Position numbers and translations under genes: made by a program
In this document: positions 17,537-26,778 of the stretch, piece by piece
Layout: the number at the start of each line of letters is the position of its first letter
How positions within the stretch are numbered: position 1 is the stretch's first letter
Notes under the pieces: generated by a model
Told to the model about the DNA's origin: nothing
The model's input: the letters and a program-made list of their open reading frames with translations, nothing else
The model's database searches: none
Assembly: GCA_963725035.1 (NCBI GenBank)
Contig: CAVRWX010000010.1
Location: forward strand, 124,001-188,000
DNA from: JALZKA01 sp963725035
GTDB taxonomy: Bacteria > Actinomycetota > Thermoleophilia > Solirubrobacterales > 70-9
DNA length: 64,000 nt
Direction of reading: 5' to 3'

Positions 17537-18991
17537 TTAGGACTGGCGCTTCGCTTCGATGTCGTCGAGCTGCTCCTGGATCCAGACCCCGGGATCACGC
17601 TCACGAACGATCTCGCGAAGCCGCTGGGCACGCAGACGACGCTCTTCGGGGTCCATCGTCAACGCACGGTAGATCGTGTCGGCCTGCTCCTGGATGTCGA
17701 ACGGGTTCACCGAGAGCGTGCAGTCCCCGAGCTCCTCATGGGCGCCCGTGTTCTCCGACAGCATCACGACCCCGTCGCGCTCGGACACAGCCGGCGCCTC
17801 CTTGGCAACCAGGTTCATCCCATCGAAGAGCGACGTCACCATCAGCAGGTCGAAGTGCTTGTAGCGCGCGACCGCCTCCGGGAAGTTCTCGTAGATCCGC
17901 AGGTCGATGGGCATCCAGTCCGTCGTGCCGTGCCGGTGGTTGACGACCGCGACCAGCGCCTCGATCCGTTCCATGTACTCCGCGTACTCGGGCACGTCCA
18001 GGCGCGACGGCTGAAGGTGTGCGATGAAGGTGACCCGCTCGCGGAACTCGGGATGCTGCGTGAGAAACGTGTCGAACGCCGTGAAGCCGCGCAGGATGTT
18101 CTTCGAGAGGTCGGCGCGGTCCACCCGGATGATCAGGTGGTCGCGGCGGCGGCGCAGTAGCTCTTCCTCGTATGCGGCGACCTCGTCGGATGCGGCCGCG
18201 CGGTCGAGGCGCTCGGCGTCGATCCCGAGCGGGTAAGCACGGACCCAGGTCTCGCCGCCCTCGTGAATGACCACCATCCGGTCGTAGTCGACCTCGAGCT
18301 CCATCAGGTGCCGGCAGCAGTGGAGGAAGTTCCGGCAGTAGGCATTGGTGTGAAAGCCGATGATGTCGTTGGCAAGCATGCCCCGGTAGATCTCCTCGCG
18401 GATGCGCTGAGGGAGGACCCGCCATGAGTCGGCCTGCGTCCATGGGATATGGACGAAGTGCTGGAGGAACACGTCGGGCCGTGCCTCGCGAATGATCCCC
18501 GGCGCCGTGTAGAGGTGGTAGTCGTGGAGCATCACGAGGGGTTCTTCCTCGCCATCGATCGTGCGGATGACCGCCTCGGCGAGGTCCCGGTTCACGGCCA
18601 CGTAGCCCTCGTCCCAGGCGTCCGCTTCCTCCTGGCGGATGTCCGGGGCGTTCGAGAGGTCCCACAGGTAGTGCTGGATGAACCACAGGATCGGGTTCGC
18701 GATGACGTTGTAGAAGGCGTCGTAGGCGTCCGGGTCGGACTCGACCAGGAGCACCTCGTAGTCCACGCCGTCCAGGTCGATGTGCAGCGGCTCCCCGCCC
18801 AGCTCCCGCTCGACCTCTGCGTCCTCCTCGGTCATGGCGGAAGCGATCCAGAGCGCCCGGCGCTGGGCAACCAGGCCGGTCAGGGCTGTCACCAGGCCGC
18901 CGCCGCCTCGGCGCACAACGCGCTGGCCGTCTTCGTCCAGCTCGAACTGGGCGGGGCCGCGGTTCGAGACGATCACGAGCCGTTCGCTCAT
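17537..18991 (-). CDS. otsA: Trehalose-6-phosphate synthase (GT20)
   Basis: A 484-residue GT20 enzyme making trehalose-6-phosphate from a nucleotide-glucose donor and glucose-6-phosphate. Visible signatures are VSNRGP near the N-terminus, HDYHLYTAPG with the donor-site His-Asp-Tyr-His, FVHIPWTQADSW, IGFHTNAYCRNFL, YPLGIDAERL and a late FDGMNLVAKE motif for donor binding. The length matches OtsA and there is no fused phosphatase. No otsB is seen here; treT follows upstream on the same strand, giving a second trehalose route. Confidence 0.93.
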   Translation of the reverse strand: MSERLVIVSNRGPAQFELDEDGQRVVRRGGGGLVTALTGLVAQRRALWIASAMTEEDAEVERELGGEPLHIDLDGVDYEVLLVESDPDAYDAFYNVIANPILWFIQHYLWDLSNAPDIRQEEADAWDEGYVAVNRDLAEAVIRTIDGEEEPLVMLHDYHLYTAPGIIREARPDVFLQHFVHIPWTQADSWRVLPQRIREEIYRGMLANDIIGFHTNAYCRNFLHCCRHLMELEVDYDRMVVIHEGGETWVRAYPLGIDAERLDRAAASDEVAAYEEELLRRRRDHLIIRVDRADLSKNILRGFTAFDTFLTQHPEFRERVTFIAHLQPSRLDVPEYAEYMERIEALVAVVNHRHGTTDWMPIDLRIYENFPEAVARYKHFDLLMVTSLFDGMNLVAKEAPAVSERDGVVMLSENTGAHEELGDCTLSVNPFDIQEQADTIYRALTMDPEERRLRAQRLREIVRERDPGVWIQEQLDDIEAKRQS

Positions 18992-19059
18992 ACCTCAATG
19001 AACCTAGAGCAGACAACCACCGACACCTGCTTCATTCGCGACTTGCGTCGCTCAAAGAT

Positions 19060-20292
19060 CTAGACGTCGATCTCGGTGAAGATCTTGAGCCAGTCGCGGA
19101 GGAGCCGGGGGCTGAGGAAGTTCTGCCTCGCATGCTCCTTGCCCGCTTTCCCGATCCGCTTGGCCAAATCGGGGTCCTCGAGGATCTCGATGCTCCGCTG
19201 GCCGCACTCCTCGGCGGAGGAGACGAGGAATCCCGACTCCCCGTCGACGATCTGGAGCGGGATGCCGCCGACGTCGCCGCCGATTGTCGGGCGCCCCTTC
19301 CAGAGCGCCTCGGTGACGGTCAGGCCAAAGCCTTCGCGGGTCGACTTCTGGATGCAGACGTCTGCCTGCGACTGGAAGGCGTTGACCTCGATCGCGCCCA
19401 CGTTGTTCAGGTTCGAGAGGATCTTGATGTCCGGGTCGCCGTCGGCGTGGGCCATCGTCTGGTTGAAGAAGTCCCAGCCTTCGGGGTCGTCGGTCGCCAT
19501 CGAGCCGACGAGCGCGAGCTGTACGTCCGGCACCTTCTCGCGGACGGCGCGGTACGCATCGATGACGCCCATCGGGTCCTTCCAGGGATCGAAGCGGGAG
19601 ACCTGGCAAAGGAGCGGACGCTCGGGGTCAATTCCGAACTGCTCGGAGACGAAGGCGGCGTCCTCGGGCGAGAAAGCCATGTTCTTGGGCGAAAGCGGGT
19701 CAATCGCGGGCGGCACGATCCGCACGCCCTCCGTGATCCCCTCGGGCACGTACTGCGGCAGGTGCCAGACGCTTGCCTCGTACGGCTCGATCAGCGGTCG
19801 CAGGCGCTCGATCGTCGAAGGGTTCGGCGTCGAGAGGTCGATGTGGCAGCGCCAGACCCAGTGGCGTGACTTCTCCGAAGCGTTGTTGAAGAGGCCTGCC
19901 GGCTGCGGGTCGTGGACGATCACGACGTCCCAGTCGCCCTCGAGGTCGCGCGCGTTCATCGCGTTGTAGCCCTGGAAGACCTCCCACTGCTGGTCGGTGA
20001 TCGAAGTCGGGTCGCCCTGGAGCGAGTTGTGCATCAGCTTCGTGACGTTGAAGAACTCCTCGGCGCCCAGGATCACCTGCCAGTGCGTGTCGAGCCCGAT
20101 GTCGCGCATCAGCGGGACGATCGTGTAGAGGATCTCCGAGACGCCGCCGCCGAATGCAGTTGCGTTCACATGGAGAACGCGCTTGCCCTGAAGGGGCTCC
20201 GCCAGCGCGCGGATCTCCTCGACGGTTTCCTTGCCGACGATGTGGGTGTAGTCGGCCAGCGAGCGCTGGCCCAGGGCGACTTCTTGGAGCAT
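19060..20292 (-). CDS. treT: Trehalose synthase of the GT4 type (TreT-like)
   Basis: A 410-residue GT4 glycosyltransferase resembling TreT, which joins a nucleotide-glucose to glucose to give trehalose directly. Visible are HVNATAFGGGVSEIL (donor-domain loop), HDPQPAGLFNN, WRCHIDLSTPN, a catalytic-domain VSRFDPWKDP and the retaining-GT Glu motif STREGFGLTVTEALWKGRP. The pairing with otsA supports trehalose metabolism as the role. A plain GT4 of other specificity is less likely. Confidence 0.88.
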   Translation of the reverse strand: MLQEVALGQRSLADYTHIVGKETVEEIRALAEPLQGKRVLHVNATAFGGGVSEILYTIVPLMRDIGLDTHWQVILGAEEFFNVTKLMHNSLQGDPTSITDQQWEVFQGYNAMNARDLEGDWDVVIVHDPQPAGLFNNASEKSRHWVWRCHIDLSTPNPSTIERLRPLIEPYEASVWHLPQYVPEGITEGVRIVPPAIDPLSPKNMAFSPEDAAFVSEQFGIDPERPLLCQVSRFDPWKDPMGVIDAYRAVREKVPDVQLALVGSMATDDPEGWDFFNQTMAHADGDPDIKILSNLNNVGAIEVNAFQSQADVCIQKSTREGFGLTVTEALWKGRPTIGGDVGGIPLQIVDGESGFLVSSAEECGQRSIEILEDPDLAKRIGKAGKEHARQNFLSPRLLRDWLKIFTEIDV

Positions 20293-20340
20293 GAAGCGGG
20301 GCAGTCTATGGGTGCCGCCGCGTAGAGCGACGTCCGAGTC

Positions 20341-21567
20341 CTAGCCGAGCTGCGGAACGCTCCTGGGCCGCGTGCCCAGAGTGATGTCCAGCTCCATCTC
20401 CTCGCCGTCGCGGATGATCCCCAGCTCGACCTCCTGGCCGGGTTCGAGACGCGAGACGATCCGCGGCAGATCCGCCTCGGTGAGGATCTCCTCGCCGTCC
20501 ACCGAGACGATGATGTCGCCCCCAACGGTGTAGGGAATCGCCTGGAAGTCGATCTGCTGGTCGCCTGGCACCAGGCCCGCCTCGTCCGCGGGACTGCCAT
20601 CGGTCACTTCCTCGACGATCGCACCTGCGGTCGCGTCCACTTCGAGCTCCTCGGCGAGCTGCGGGAAAAGCGGCTTGGTCCCGACGCCGATATAGGCGTA
20701 CTCGACCTCTCCGTCCTCGCGAAGCTGCTCGACCGAACGCTCGAACAGGTCCACCGGCACAGCGAAGCCGACGCCTTGGTTTCCGCCCGACGTGGTGTCG
20801 ATCTGCTGGTTGATCCCGATGACCTTCGCCTGGGAATCGAGCAGCGGGCCGCCGGAGTTGCCGGGGTTGATCGAGGCATCCGTCTGGATCGCGCCGTCGA
20901 TCTGGAAACTCGTGAGCGAAGGGATCGAGCGGTCGAGGGCCGAGACGAACCCGACCGAGAGCGACTGGCGCTCGCCGAACGGGCTGCCGATAGCCGCCAC
21001 CTGCTCGCCGACGCCGACGTCCTCGATGTTGCCGATCTCGACCGGCTGGAGGTCGAGGCCCTCCGGATCGACCTTGATCAGCGCCACGTCTGCGAACGGG
21101 TCGTAGCCGATCACCTCGGCCTCGACCGAGTTGCGATCGGGGAACTGGACGAACACCTCTGAGGCTTGGTGGATCGGTTGCGGCTCCTGGCCGACGGTCA
21201 GTCCCTGCGCGTCCGTGACGACGTGCGCGTTGGTGACGATCTCACCCTCATCCGAGATCACGAAGCCCGAGCCTTGGCCCGCCTGAGGTAGTTCGTCAGG
21301 AGGGAGCTGGCCGCCTTCGGGCTCGAGCTCTTCCTCGAGGTTGTTGCCGCCGCCGTTGTCGAACACCGAGATCACGGTGACGACGCCGGGCGCCGCGCGG
21401 TCGTAGACGGCCTGGGCGTCGAAGTCCGAGCCGTTTCCGATGGGCTTGCCGCCGCCCGTCTCGTCGACGACCGTCGTGGTCGAGTCGCCATCGCCCCCGC
21501 CGCAGCCGGCCACGAGGCCGAGCGAGAGGATCACGATCGCCAGGAGTGCCGCCACGCGCGCCCTCAT
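20341..21567 (-). CDS. HtrA/DegP-type serine protease, lipoprotein, with PDZ domain
   Basis: A 408-residue exported protease. A lipobox (LVAGC, Cys22) predicts a lipid anchor. The trypsin-like domain has catalytic His115 (TNAHVV), Asp160 (DPFADVALI) and Ser238 (NPGNSGGPL). A PDZ domain spans about 300-400 and includes the glycine-rich VGGDIIVSVDGEEI strand. Envelope protein quality control is the expected role. Its start overlaps the histidine kinase stop by 4 bases, so it is translationally coupled to a two-component system that probably controls it. Confidence 0.93.
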   Translation of the reverse strand: MRARVAALLAIVILSLGLVAGCGGGDGDSTTTVVDETGGGKPIGNGSDFDAQAVYDRAAPGVVTVISVFDNGGGNNLEEELEPEGGQLPPDELPQAGQGSGFVISDEGEIVTNAHVVTDAQGLTVGQEPQPIHQASEVFVQFPDRNSVEAEVIGYDPFADVALIKVDPEGLDLQPVEIGNIEDVGVGEQVAAIGSPFGERQSLSVGFVSALDRSIPSLTSFQIDGAIQTDASINPGNSGGPLLDSQAKVIGINQQIDTTSGGNQGVGFAVPVDLFERSVEQLREDGEVEYAYIGVGTKPLFPQLAEELEVDATAGAIVEEVTDGSPADEAGLVPGDQQIDFQAIPYTVGGDIIVSVDGEEILTEADLPRIVSRLEPGQEVELGIIRDGEEMELDITLGTRPRSVPQLG

Positions 21568-22989
21568 GCGGGCACCCCCGTCGGGGCGGGAAGGCGGAGG
21601 ATGAACTCCGTGTGGCCCGGCCGGGCCGAAAGGCGGAGGTTTCCACCCATCAGAAGGGTGAGGTCGCGAGCGATCGAGAGGCCGAGGCCGGAGCCCGATA
21701 CCTCGTCGCCCGTGGCGAAGCGCTCGAACACGCGCGCCGCGACCTCCCGGTCGATTCCCGGGCCGTTGTCGGCGACGATGAGGGTTGGCTCCCCCTGCTG
21801 GAGCTTCGAAGTCACTGTGATCCTTGTCTTCTCAGGCGTGTGCGATAGCGCGTTGTCGATGAGGATCCTAATTATTTGCTGGACTCTTTCAGGATCTCCT
21901 AAAGCTTTTACAGGGCCCGATCCAGCGAGCTTGAATGCTGGATGAATGGGTCTCCGCCGCGGGCCCGAACTCCTCGGCAATGGCGTGCGCGAGCTCCGTC
22001 AGGTCCATCTCCACGGCCCTGACGGTGAGCGCGTCGGCGTCGAGCTTCGAGAGGTCCAGGAGGTCCGTGGTCAGCTTGGTCAGGCGGTCTATCTGCCCGC
22101 GCATCGTCGCCACGAACTCCGCTCGCGCGGCAGGGTCCGGATCGTCCTCGTCGAGCAGCTCCACGAATCCGCCCAGCGAGAAGATCGGCGTTCGAAGTTC
22201 GTGCGATGCGTTCGCGATGAACTCCTTCCGCGCGTCATCGAGCCGGGCTAAGCGGCCGCGCATCTCTTCGAGCGTCATCGCCAGCTGGCCCACCTCATCC
22301 TCTGAATCGACGGGGATCGGGGTCGAGAAATCCCCGTGTGCGACCTTCTCGGCGGCGGTCTCGAGCCGGCGGAGCCTGCCCGCGTGCGCCCGGGCCGCCA
22401 GGAAGCCGGCCCCGATCGCCGCCGCAAGCGCGATCGCGCCCGCGATGAGGATCTGGCGCGTGATCAGGCTGACGTTGTCGTCAACGTCGTCGAGCTGTGC
22501 CGAGAGGACGGAGACCCATCGCGCCTCGTCCTCGAGCAAGATCGGCGTCGCCGTCTCACCCAGCCGCTCCCCGTTCACGCGCTCGACGGCAGTGGCCGTG
22601 CCGCCATCCTCGAGCGCGGTGGTCGCGGCCGGGTAGTTCGGCTCGAGCGCCGTCCGCTCGACCTGGGAATCGGCGACGACAAAGGCCGGCCGGCTGCCCT
22701 CATCGCTGTCGCGTACGCCCAGCACGGTGAGCCGGGCGCCACCCGTCCGCTGCGACAGGCGAAGCACGACCTGCTGGAGCTCCTCCTGCGAGAGACCCCT
22801 GCCGATCACACCCGTCAGGGCAGTCGCGGGCTCAACCGCCGCGTCGCGAAGGGAGCGCAGGCGTTCGGCGCTGAGGCTCGACGAGAGCTGGGGGACCACG
22901 TAGAGGTAGATGAACCCGATCGCCGCGGCGGTGATGATCGAGAACAGGACGACGAGCTGGCTGCGGACGGAGCCGAAGACCGATCGCAT
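21564..22989 (-). CDS. Membrane sensor histidine kinase, frameshifted before the ATPase domain
   Basis: The N-terminal frame encodes a membrane segment (about 11-32), an extracellular sensor region, a second membrane segment (about 180-199), a HAMP domain and HisKA with phospho-acceptor His263 (NASHELRTPI). Near 21940 the frame changes. The HATPase domain (N box ILIDNALSHTP, G1 DNGPGI, G2 GSGLGLSI) continues one base on to the stop at 21564. One extra base accounts for the break. The kinase follows its response regulator by 8 bases and overlaps htrA by 4, giving a regulator-kinase-protease operon. Confidence 0.88.
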
Positions 22990-22997
22990 TCAGGATC

Positions 22998-23708
22998 TCA
23001 AGCTTCGTCGATTTCGCGAAACCTGTAGCCGACGCCCCGCACCGTGAAGAGGTACTCGGGGCTCGACGGGTCTTTTTCGATCTTCTCGCGGAGGTGTCTG
23101 ATGTGGACGTCGATGGTGCGCGGGTCGCGGTACTTGGAGTCCCCCCAGAGGCGGCCCAGCAGCACCTCGCGCGTGAACACCCTGCCTGGAGCTCCGGCGA
23201 GCGCAGACAGGACCTCGAACTCGACGTACGTGAGGGTCACCTCCTCGCCCCGCATCTTCGCGGCGCGGCGCTCGAGGTCGAGCTCCAGCTCGCCCGCCTC
23301 GATCGGCTCGGTGACGGACACCCTGCCGCCCATCTCGGCCCGGCGAAGGGCCGCCCTGACGCGGCTCCTGAACTCGCGTACGGAGAACGGCTTGGTGATG
23401 TAGTCGTCGGCGCCCATCTCGAGGCCGACCACCTTGTCGATCTCGTCGTCCTTGGCCGTGAGCATGATGATCGGCACCTGACTCTTGGAACGTAGGCGCC
23501 GGCAGACCTCGATCCCGTCGAGCTTCGGCAACATGACGTCCAGGACGACCAGATCGAATTGTCCCTCGGCGAAGCGGTCCAAAGCCTGGCGGCCGTCGGT
23601 GGCGGAGACGACCTCGTAACCGTCCTTGCGGAGCGGGTACGCAAGAAGGGTCTGCACCGCCGGTTCGTCGTCGACAAGCAGAATTCGCGAAGCGTTCGCC
23701 TCAGCCAT
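22998..23708 (-). CDS. OmpR/PhoB-family response regulator
   Basis: A 236-residue transcription regulator starting at the ATG at 23708. The receiver domain has the acidic pair Asp13-Asp14, phospho-acceptor Asp57 (VVLDVMLPK) and Lys106 (TKPF). The C-terminal winged-helix domain (about 140-236) carries the recognition helix DPRTIDVHIRHLREKIE. It is first in the operon with the sensor kinase and HtrA. The frame stays open upstream, antisense to the neighbouring gene, but those residues are not protein-like. Confidence 0.95.
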   Translation of the reverse strand: MAEANASRILLVDDEPAVQTLLAYPLRKDGYEVVSATDGRQALDRFAEGQFDLVVLDVMLPKLDGIEVCRRLRSKSQVPIIMLTAKDDEIDKVVGLEMGADDYITKPFSVREFRSRVRAALRRAEMGGRVSVTEPIEAGELELDLERRAAKMRGEEVTLTYVEFEVLSALAGAPGRVFTREVLLGRLWGDSKYRDPRTIDVHIRHLREKIEKDPSSPEYLFTVRGVGYRFREIDEA

Positions 23709-23762
23709 CCGTGCCTCCCGTCGGGCTCCGCCGCATATCGGTAAGGGTAAAGCTAGACCTCC

Positions 23763-25436
23763 GTGGCCGATCTCCGCCTTTACAGACTCGCGTTCATCCC
23801 TGCCGTAGTGGCGCTCGTCGTCCTCGCGTTCTCTCTGCGGGGTGTGCCCTCGCCGGTTGAGCCTCCGCCGGGCACGCTCGAGTTCGATGCTGCGAGCGCG
23901 GCCAAGTCCACCCGCGACGTGCTCGCGCTCGGGGGCTCGCGCGAGCCAGGTAGCGGTGAGGACAACGCGGTCGCGGACCTGGTCGCCGAGCGCTTCGGTT
24001 CGGTCGTAACGGGCACGCTCGGCGAGCAGACGGTCGAGGCGACCATCGATGGCGAGGAGACCGAGCTCCGCAACGTGCTCTTGACCCTCCCCGGCGAATC
24101 CGACAACGCGATCGTGGTCATCGCGGGCCGGGATTCGCTCGAGGGCGAGGGCGCTCCTTCGAGCGCGGCGGCGACAGGCGTCCTCCTGGAGTTGATGAAC
24201 CAGCTCTCCGTGGCGGGCAGGAACCGCACGCTCATCCTGGCCTCGACGAGCGGCGCCAGCGCAGAGGGCCAGGGCGCCCGCGAGTTGATCGAGGGCCTCC
24301 CCGGCCGCAACACCGTCGACGCCGTCGTGGTCATCTCGCAGCCCGGATTCGACGAGCCCTTCGAGCCACACCTCGTGATGTCCGGCGGCCTCAACGGACC
24401 GCCGCTGGGGCTGGCGCGCACGGCCGAAGAGATCCTTCGCGACCGGGCGAACCTGAGCCCGGGAAAGATCTCGATGCCGGCCCAGATCGCCAGATACGCG
24501 ATCCCTGCGGCGTCGGGCGAGCAGGCGGGGTTGATCGAGGACGGGCTTGACGCTGTCGCGATCTCCTCCGCGGGCGAGCTTCCCCTTCCGGCCTCCGAGA
24601 ACGGACAGGAGCGCCTGGACACCGAAACGCTCGCGCGCATCGGCCCTGCGCTGCTCGCGCTTGTGTCGGCGCTCGACGCGGCACCGTCGGCGCCGACAGG
24701 CGGGCCCGGCAACTTCCTGTGGACGGGAAACAACATCCTTCCTGGCTGGAGCGTCGGCCTCGTCGTGCTCGCTTTGCTCCTGCCCCCACTGGCTGTTTCC
24801 GCAAGCATCCTCGCGCGCGGGAGACGAGACGGCGGGCGCATCGGGCGCGCGTTCAGCTGGGCGCTCGAGTGGTGGCTCCCCGCGCTGGTCATCTGCCTCG
24901 GCGTCTACGGGCTCGCCGCCTTGGACGTCATTCCATCGAGCGGCGTGCCGTACGACCCCGCACGGTTCGATCTCGGGGCGAGCGAGGTGATAGGGCTGGT
25001 CCTGGTGGTCGCGCTCGCGGCCTGGCTTTGGTGGATCCTCCATCTGCGGCGGATCCCGTCCCCGCCCGGGCCGTGTGGCGTGGGGGCCGCGGCCGGGCTT
25101 GCCGCCGTCGCCGCGTGCCTCGTGGTGTGGCTTGCCAACCCGTACATGGCGCTGCTCTTGGTGCCGCTCGTGCACCTGGTCGCCGTCCTCGGGACCAAGG
25201 GGCGCCGGCCGGCCGCTCTCACGCTGCCGGTGCTTGCCGTGGCGGCGCTGCCGCTTGCGGTCGGGCTTGTCTACGTCGCTGCTGAGCTCGACTGGGGCAC
25301 GTCAACGCCGCTTCAGCTCGCGGCTCTAATGGCGGGCGGCGGGATCGGCCCCGTCCAGGCGATCGCCAGCGTTTTCACCCTGACTTCGGTCGCCGCCGTG
25401 GCCACCGCGGCGCTGGCCACGGTAAGGGCAACCTAA
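23763..25436 (+). CDS. Polytopic membrane protein with a degenerate M28-peptidase-like domain
   Basis: A 557-residue protein with one N-terminal membrane segment (about 9-27), an extracytoplasmic domain of about 260 residues, and seven or so C-terminal membrane segments (from about 330). The soluble domain follows M28 aminopeptidase architecture (a strand ending IVVIAGRDS, then a TGVLLELMNQL helix and TLILASTSGASAEGQGARE). The metal ligands expected at these sites are missing: Arg replaces the first His, Ser-Ser replaces the Asp, and there is no Glu-Glu pair. It is probably a non-catalytic relative. The GTG start is 54 bases from the divergent regulator start. Confidence 0.6.
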   Translation: MADLRLYRLAFIPAVVALVVLAFSLRGVPSPVEPPPGTLEFDAASAAKSTRDVLALGGSREPGSGEDNAVADLVAERFGSVVTGTLGEQTVEATIDGEETELRNVLLTLPGESDNAIVVIAGRDSLEGEGAPSSAAATGVLLELMNQLSVAGRNRTLILASTSGASAEGQGARELIEGLPGRNTVDAVVVISQPGFDEPFEPHLVMSGGLNGPPLGLARTAEEILRDRANLSPGKISMPAQIARYAIPAASGEQAGLIEDGLDAVAISSAGELPLPASENGQERLDTETLARIGPALLALVSALDAAPSAPTGGPGNFLWTGNNILPGWSVGLVVLALLLPPLAVSASILARGRRDGGRIGRAFSWALEWWLPALVICLGVYGLAALDVIPSSGVPYDPARFDLGASEVIGLVLVVALAAWLWWILHLRRIPSPPGPCGVGAAAGLAAVAACLVVWLANPYMALLLVPLVHLVAVLGTKGRRPAALTLPVLAVAALPLAVGLVYVAAELDWGTSTPLQLAALMAGGGIGPVQAIASVFTLTSVAAVATAALATVRAT

Positions 25437-25597
25437 AGCTCCCGGTTGAACTGGGTGTTTCCCGGGGTCAGGTCCCTAGATCACGCCTAGGGGGCACCCC
25501 CGGACGTGCGTCGGATGGACGTTCGTCCGATGTTTGCGGGATTGGCCACGGACGATGCCGGGTAGGAACAACCAGAGCAAGGACGCCAATCCCCGGC
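25437..25597. other. Intergenic region with small palindromes
   Basis: This 161-base stretch has no gene. It contains CGGGGTCAGGTCCC near 25457, close to the GGGGTCAGACCCC element at 59.2 kb. It also has the imperfect palindrome TCGGATGGACGTTCGTCCGA near 25510. It probably carries the promoter of the small downstream gene. Confidence 0.4.
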
Positions 25598-25813
25598 ATG
25601 GCTACTTCACTGATCGAAAAAGAACAGACATCCCCCCACGAGGATCCGACCATGACCAAGCTCAAGACTGAAGTCGCGGAGCACGCCTACAACGTTGATT
25701 CGGCGCTGGTCGCCGAGGAGATCCTCCGCAAGCTGCGCATGATCAGGTGGGCTCGCCACGAACTCGTGAGCGAATCTGGTCAAACCCGCCAGTCGAAACT
25801 TCGCGGCCTGTAG
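25598..25813 (+). CDS. FlgM-like small protein (71 aa)
   Basis: A 71-residue basic protein. Its central motif (AYNVDSALVAEEILRKL) resembles the sigma-binding helix region of the anti-sigma factor FlgM (VDxxxVAxxI). No flagellar genes are in this window, so it may act on another sigma factor or be only FlgM-like. The last 23 codons overlap the convergent thiL gene; the true C-terminus may be shorter if another extra base is present. Treat the function as a hint only. Confidence 0.45.
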   Translation: MATSLIEKEQTSPHEDPTMTKLKTEVAEHAYNVDSALVAEEILRKLRMIRWARHELVSESGQTRQSKLRGL

Positions 25814-26759
25814 GGCCGCCAAGGACCACACCCTCCCCAGCCTCGACCCGGCCCGCCAGTGCCGGGTCGCAGGCGGTTCTGCGAACGGCTTCGAGCGCTT
25901 CTTCGAGCCGGTCCTCCGGCACGGCAGCGAGCAACTCGTAGTCCTCGCCGCCGCTTGCGAGCGCGAGCGCGTCCTGGCCCGCCGCCTCGGCGACCTCCGC
26001 GACGCCTGGGGCCACGCAGCCCGCGCCGAGCTCGAGAACGCAGCGCACGCCGCTGGCCGCCGCGATGTGGCCCGCGTCCGCTCCGATCCCGTCCGAGATG
26101 TCGATCATCGCCGTCGCGCCCGAGCGCGCCAGCGCGAGTCCCGCTCCGACCAACGCTTGCGGGCGAAGCTGGCGCTCGCGCAGCGCCTCGCGCCGCGCCG
26201 GGTCGAGCCCCGAGGCCAGCGCCTCATCCTCCAGCAGGAGCAGGCCCGCGGCCGCTCCGCCCAACGGGCCGGTCAGGACCAGGACGTCGCCCTCCTGGGC
26301 GCCGGCCCTCGTCACGTGCGTGGATTCCTCGCGCAGATAACCGACCACCGTGATGGCGAGGAACAGGACGGGCGAGGCGACCACGTCGCCGCCCGCCACC
26401 GAGACGCCGTAGTCGTAGGCGACCCCGCCCAGCCCATCCGCGATGCCGGCGAGCTCATCCTGCGAGACATCCTCGGGGATCCCGAGCTGGACGTACGCCT
26501 CGCCCGGCTGGGCGCCCATCGCAGCGAGGTCGGACAGGGCAACGGCAAGCGCCTTGTGCCCGATCGCGTCCGGAGGAAAGGTGGAGCGCCTGAAGTGCAC
26601 GCCGTCGACAAGCGCGTCGACCGAAGTGACGGCAGTTCCGCGCTGCTCGACGACAGCCGCATCGTCACCGCTCCCGACGATCACGTGATCGCCAACCGTG
26701 GCACCCGCCGCCGCAATGCGCTCCCGAAGAAAAGCGATCAGATCGAACTCACCGAGCAT
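25743..26759 (-). CDS. thiL: Thiamine-monophosphate kinase
   Basis: A 338-residue AIR-synthase/PurM-fold kinase converting TMP to TPP with ATP. I chose the ATG at 26759 (GEFDLIAFLRERI). Conserved parts are GSGDDAAVV, TSVDALVDGVHF with metal-binding Asp, ALSDLAAMGAQP, DISDGIGADAGHIA and ASGGEDYELL. The length fits ThiL. Its 3' end overlaps the convergent FlgM-like gene by about 70 bases, and its start is 19 bases from the divergent membrane-protein gene. Confidence 0.93.
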   Translation of the reverse strand: MLGEFDLIAFLRERIAAAGATVGDHVIVGSGDDAAVVEQRGTAVTSVDALVDGVHFRRSTFPPDAIGHKALAVALSDLAAMGAQPGEAYVQLGIPEDVSQDELAGIADGLGGVAYDYGVSVAGGDVVASPVLFLAITVVGYLREESTHVTRAGAQEGDVLVLTGPLGGAAAGLLLLEDEALASGLDPARREALRERQLRPQALVGAGLALARSGATAMIDISDGIGADAGHIAAASGVRCVLELGAGCVAPGVAEVAEAAGQDALALASGGEDYELLAAVPEDRLEEALEAVRRTACDPALAGRVEAGEGVVLGGPTGREVSTGGFDQIRSRVRGEPT

Positions 26760-26778
26760 GCCCGTCAGAATAGGTCTC

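Noticed and set aside
22998..25175. A 725-codon minus-strand frame extending the response regulator upstream
   Set aside because: The upstream part is antisense to the M28-like membrane protein gene; the regulator starts normally at 23708.
25500..25530. Palindrome near 25510 as a terminator for the membrane protein gene
   Set aside because: Pairing is imperfect with a bulge and there is no supporting context; mentioned only in the intergenic entry.
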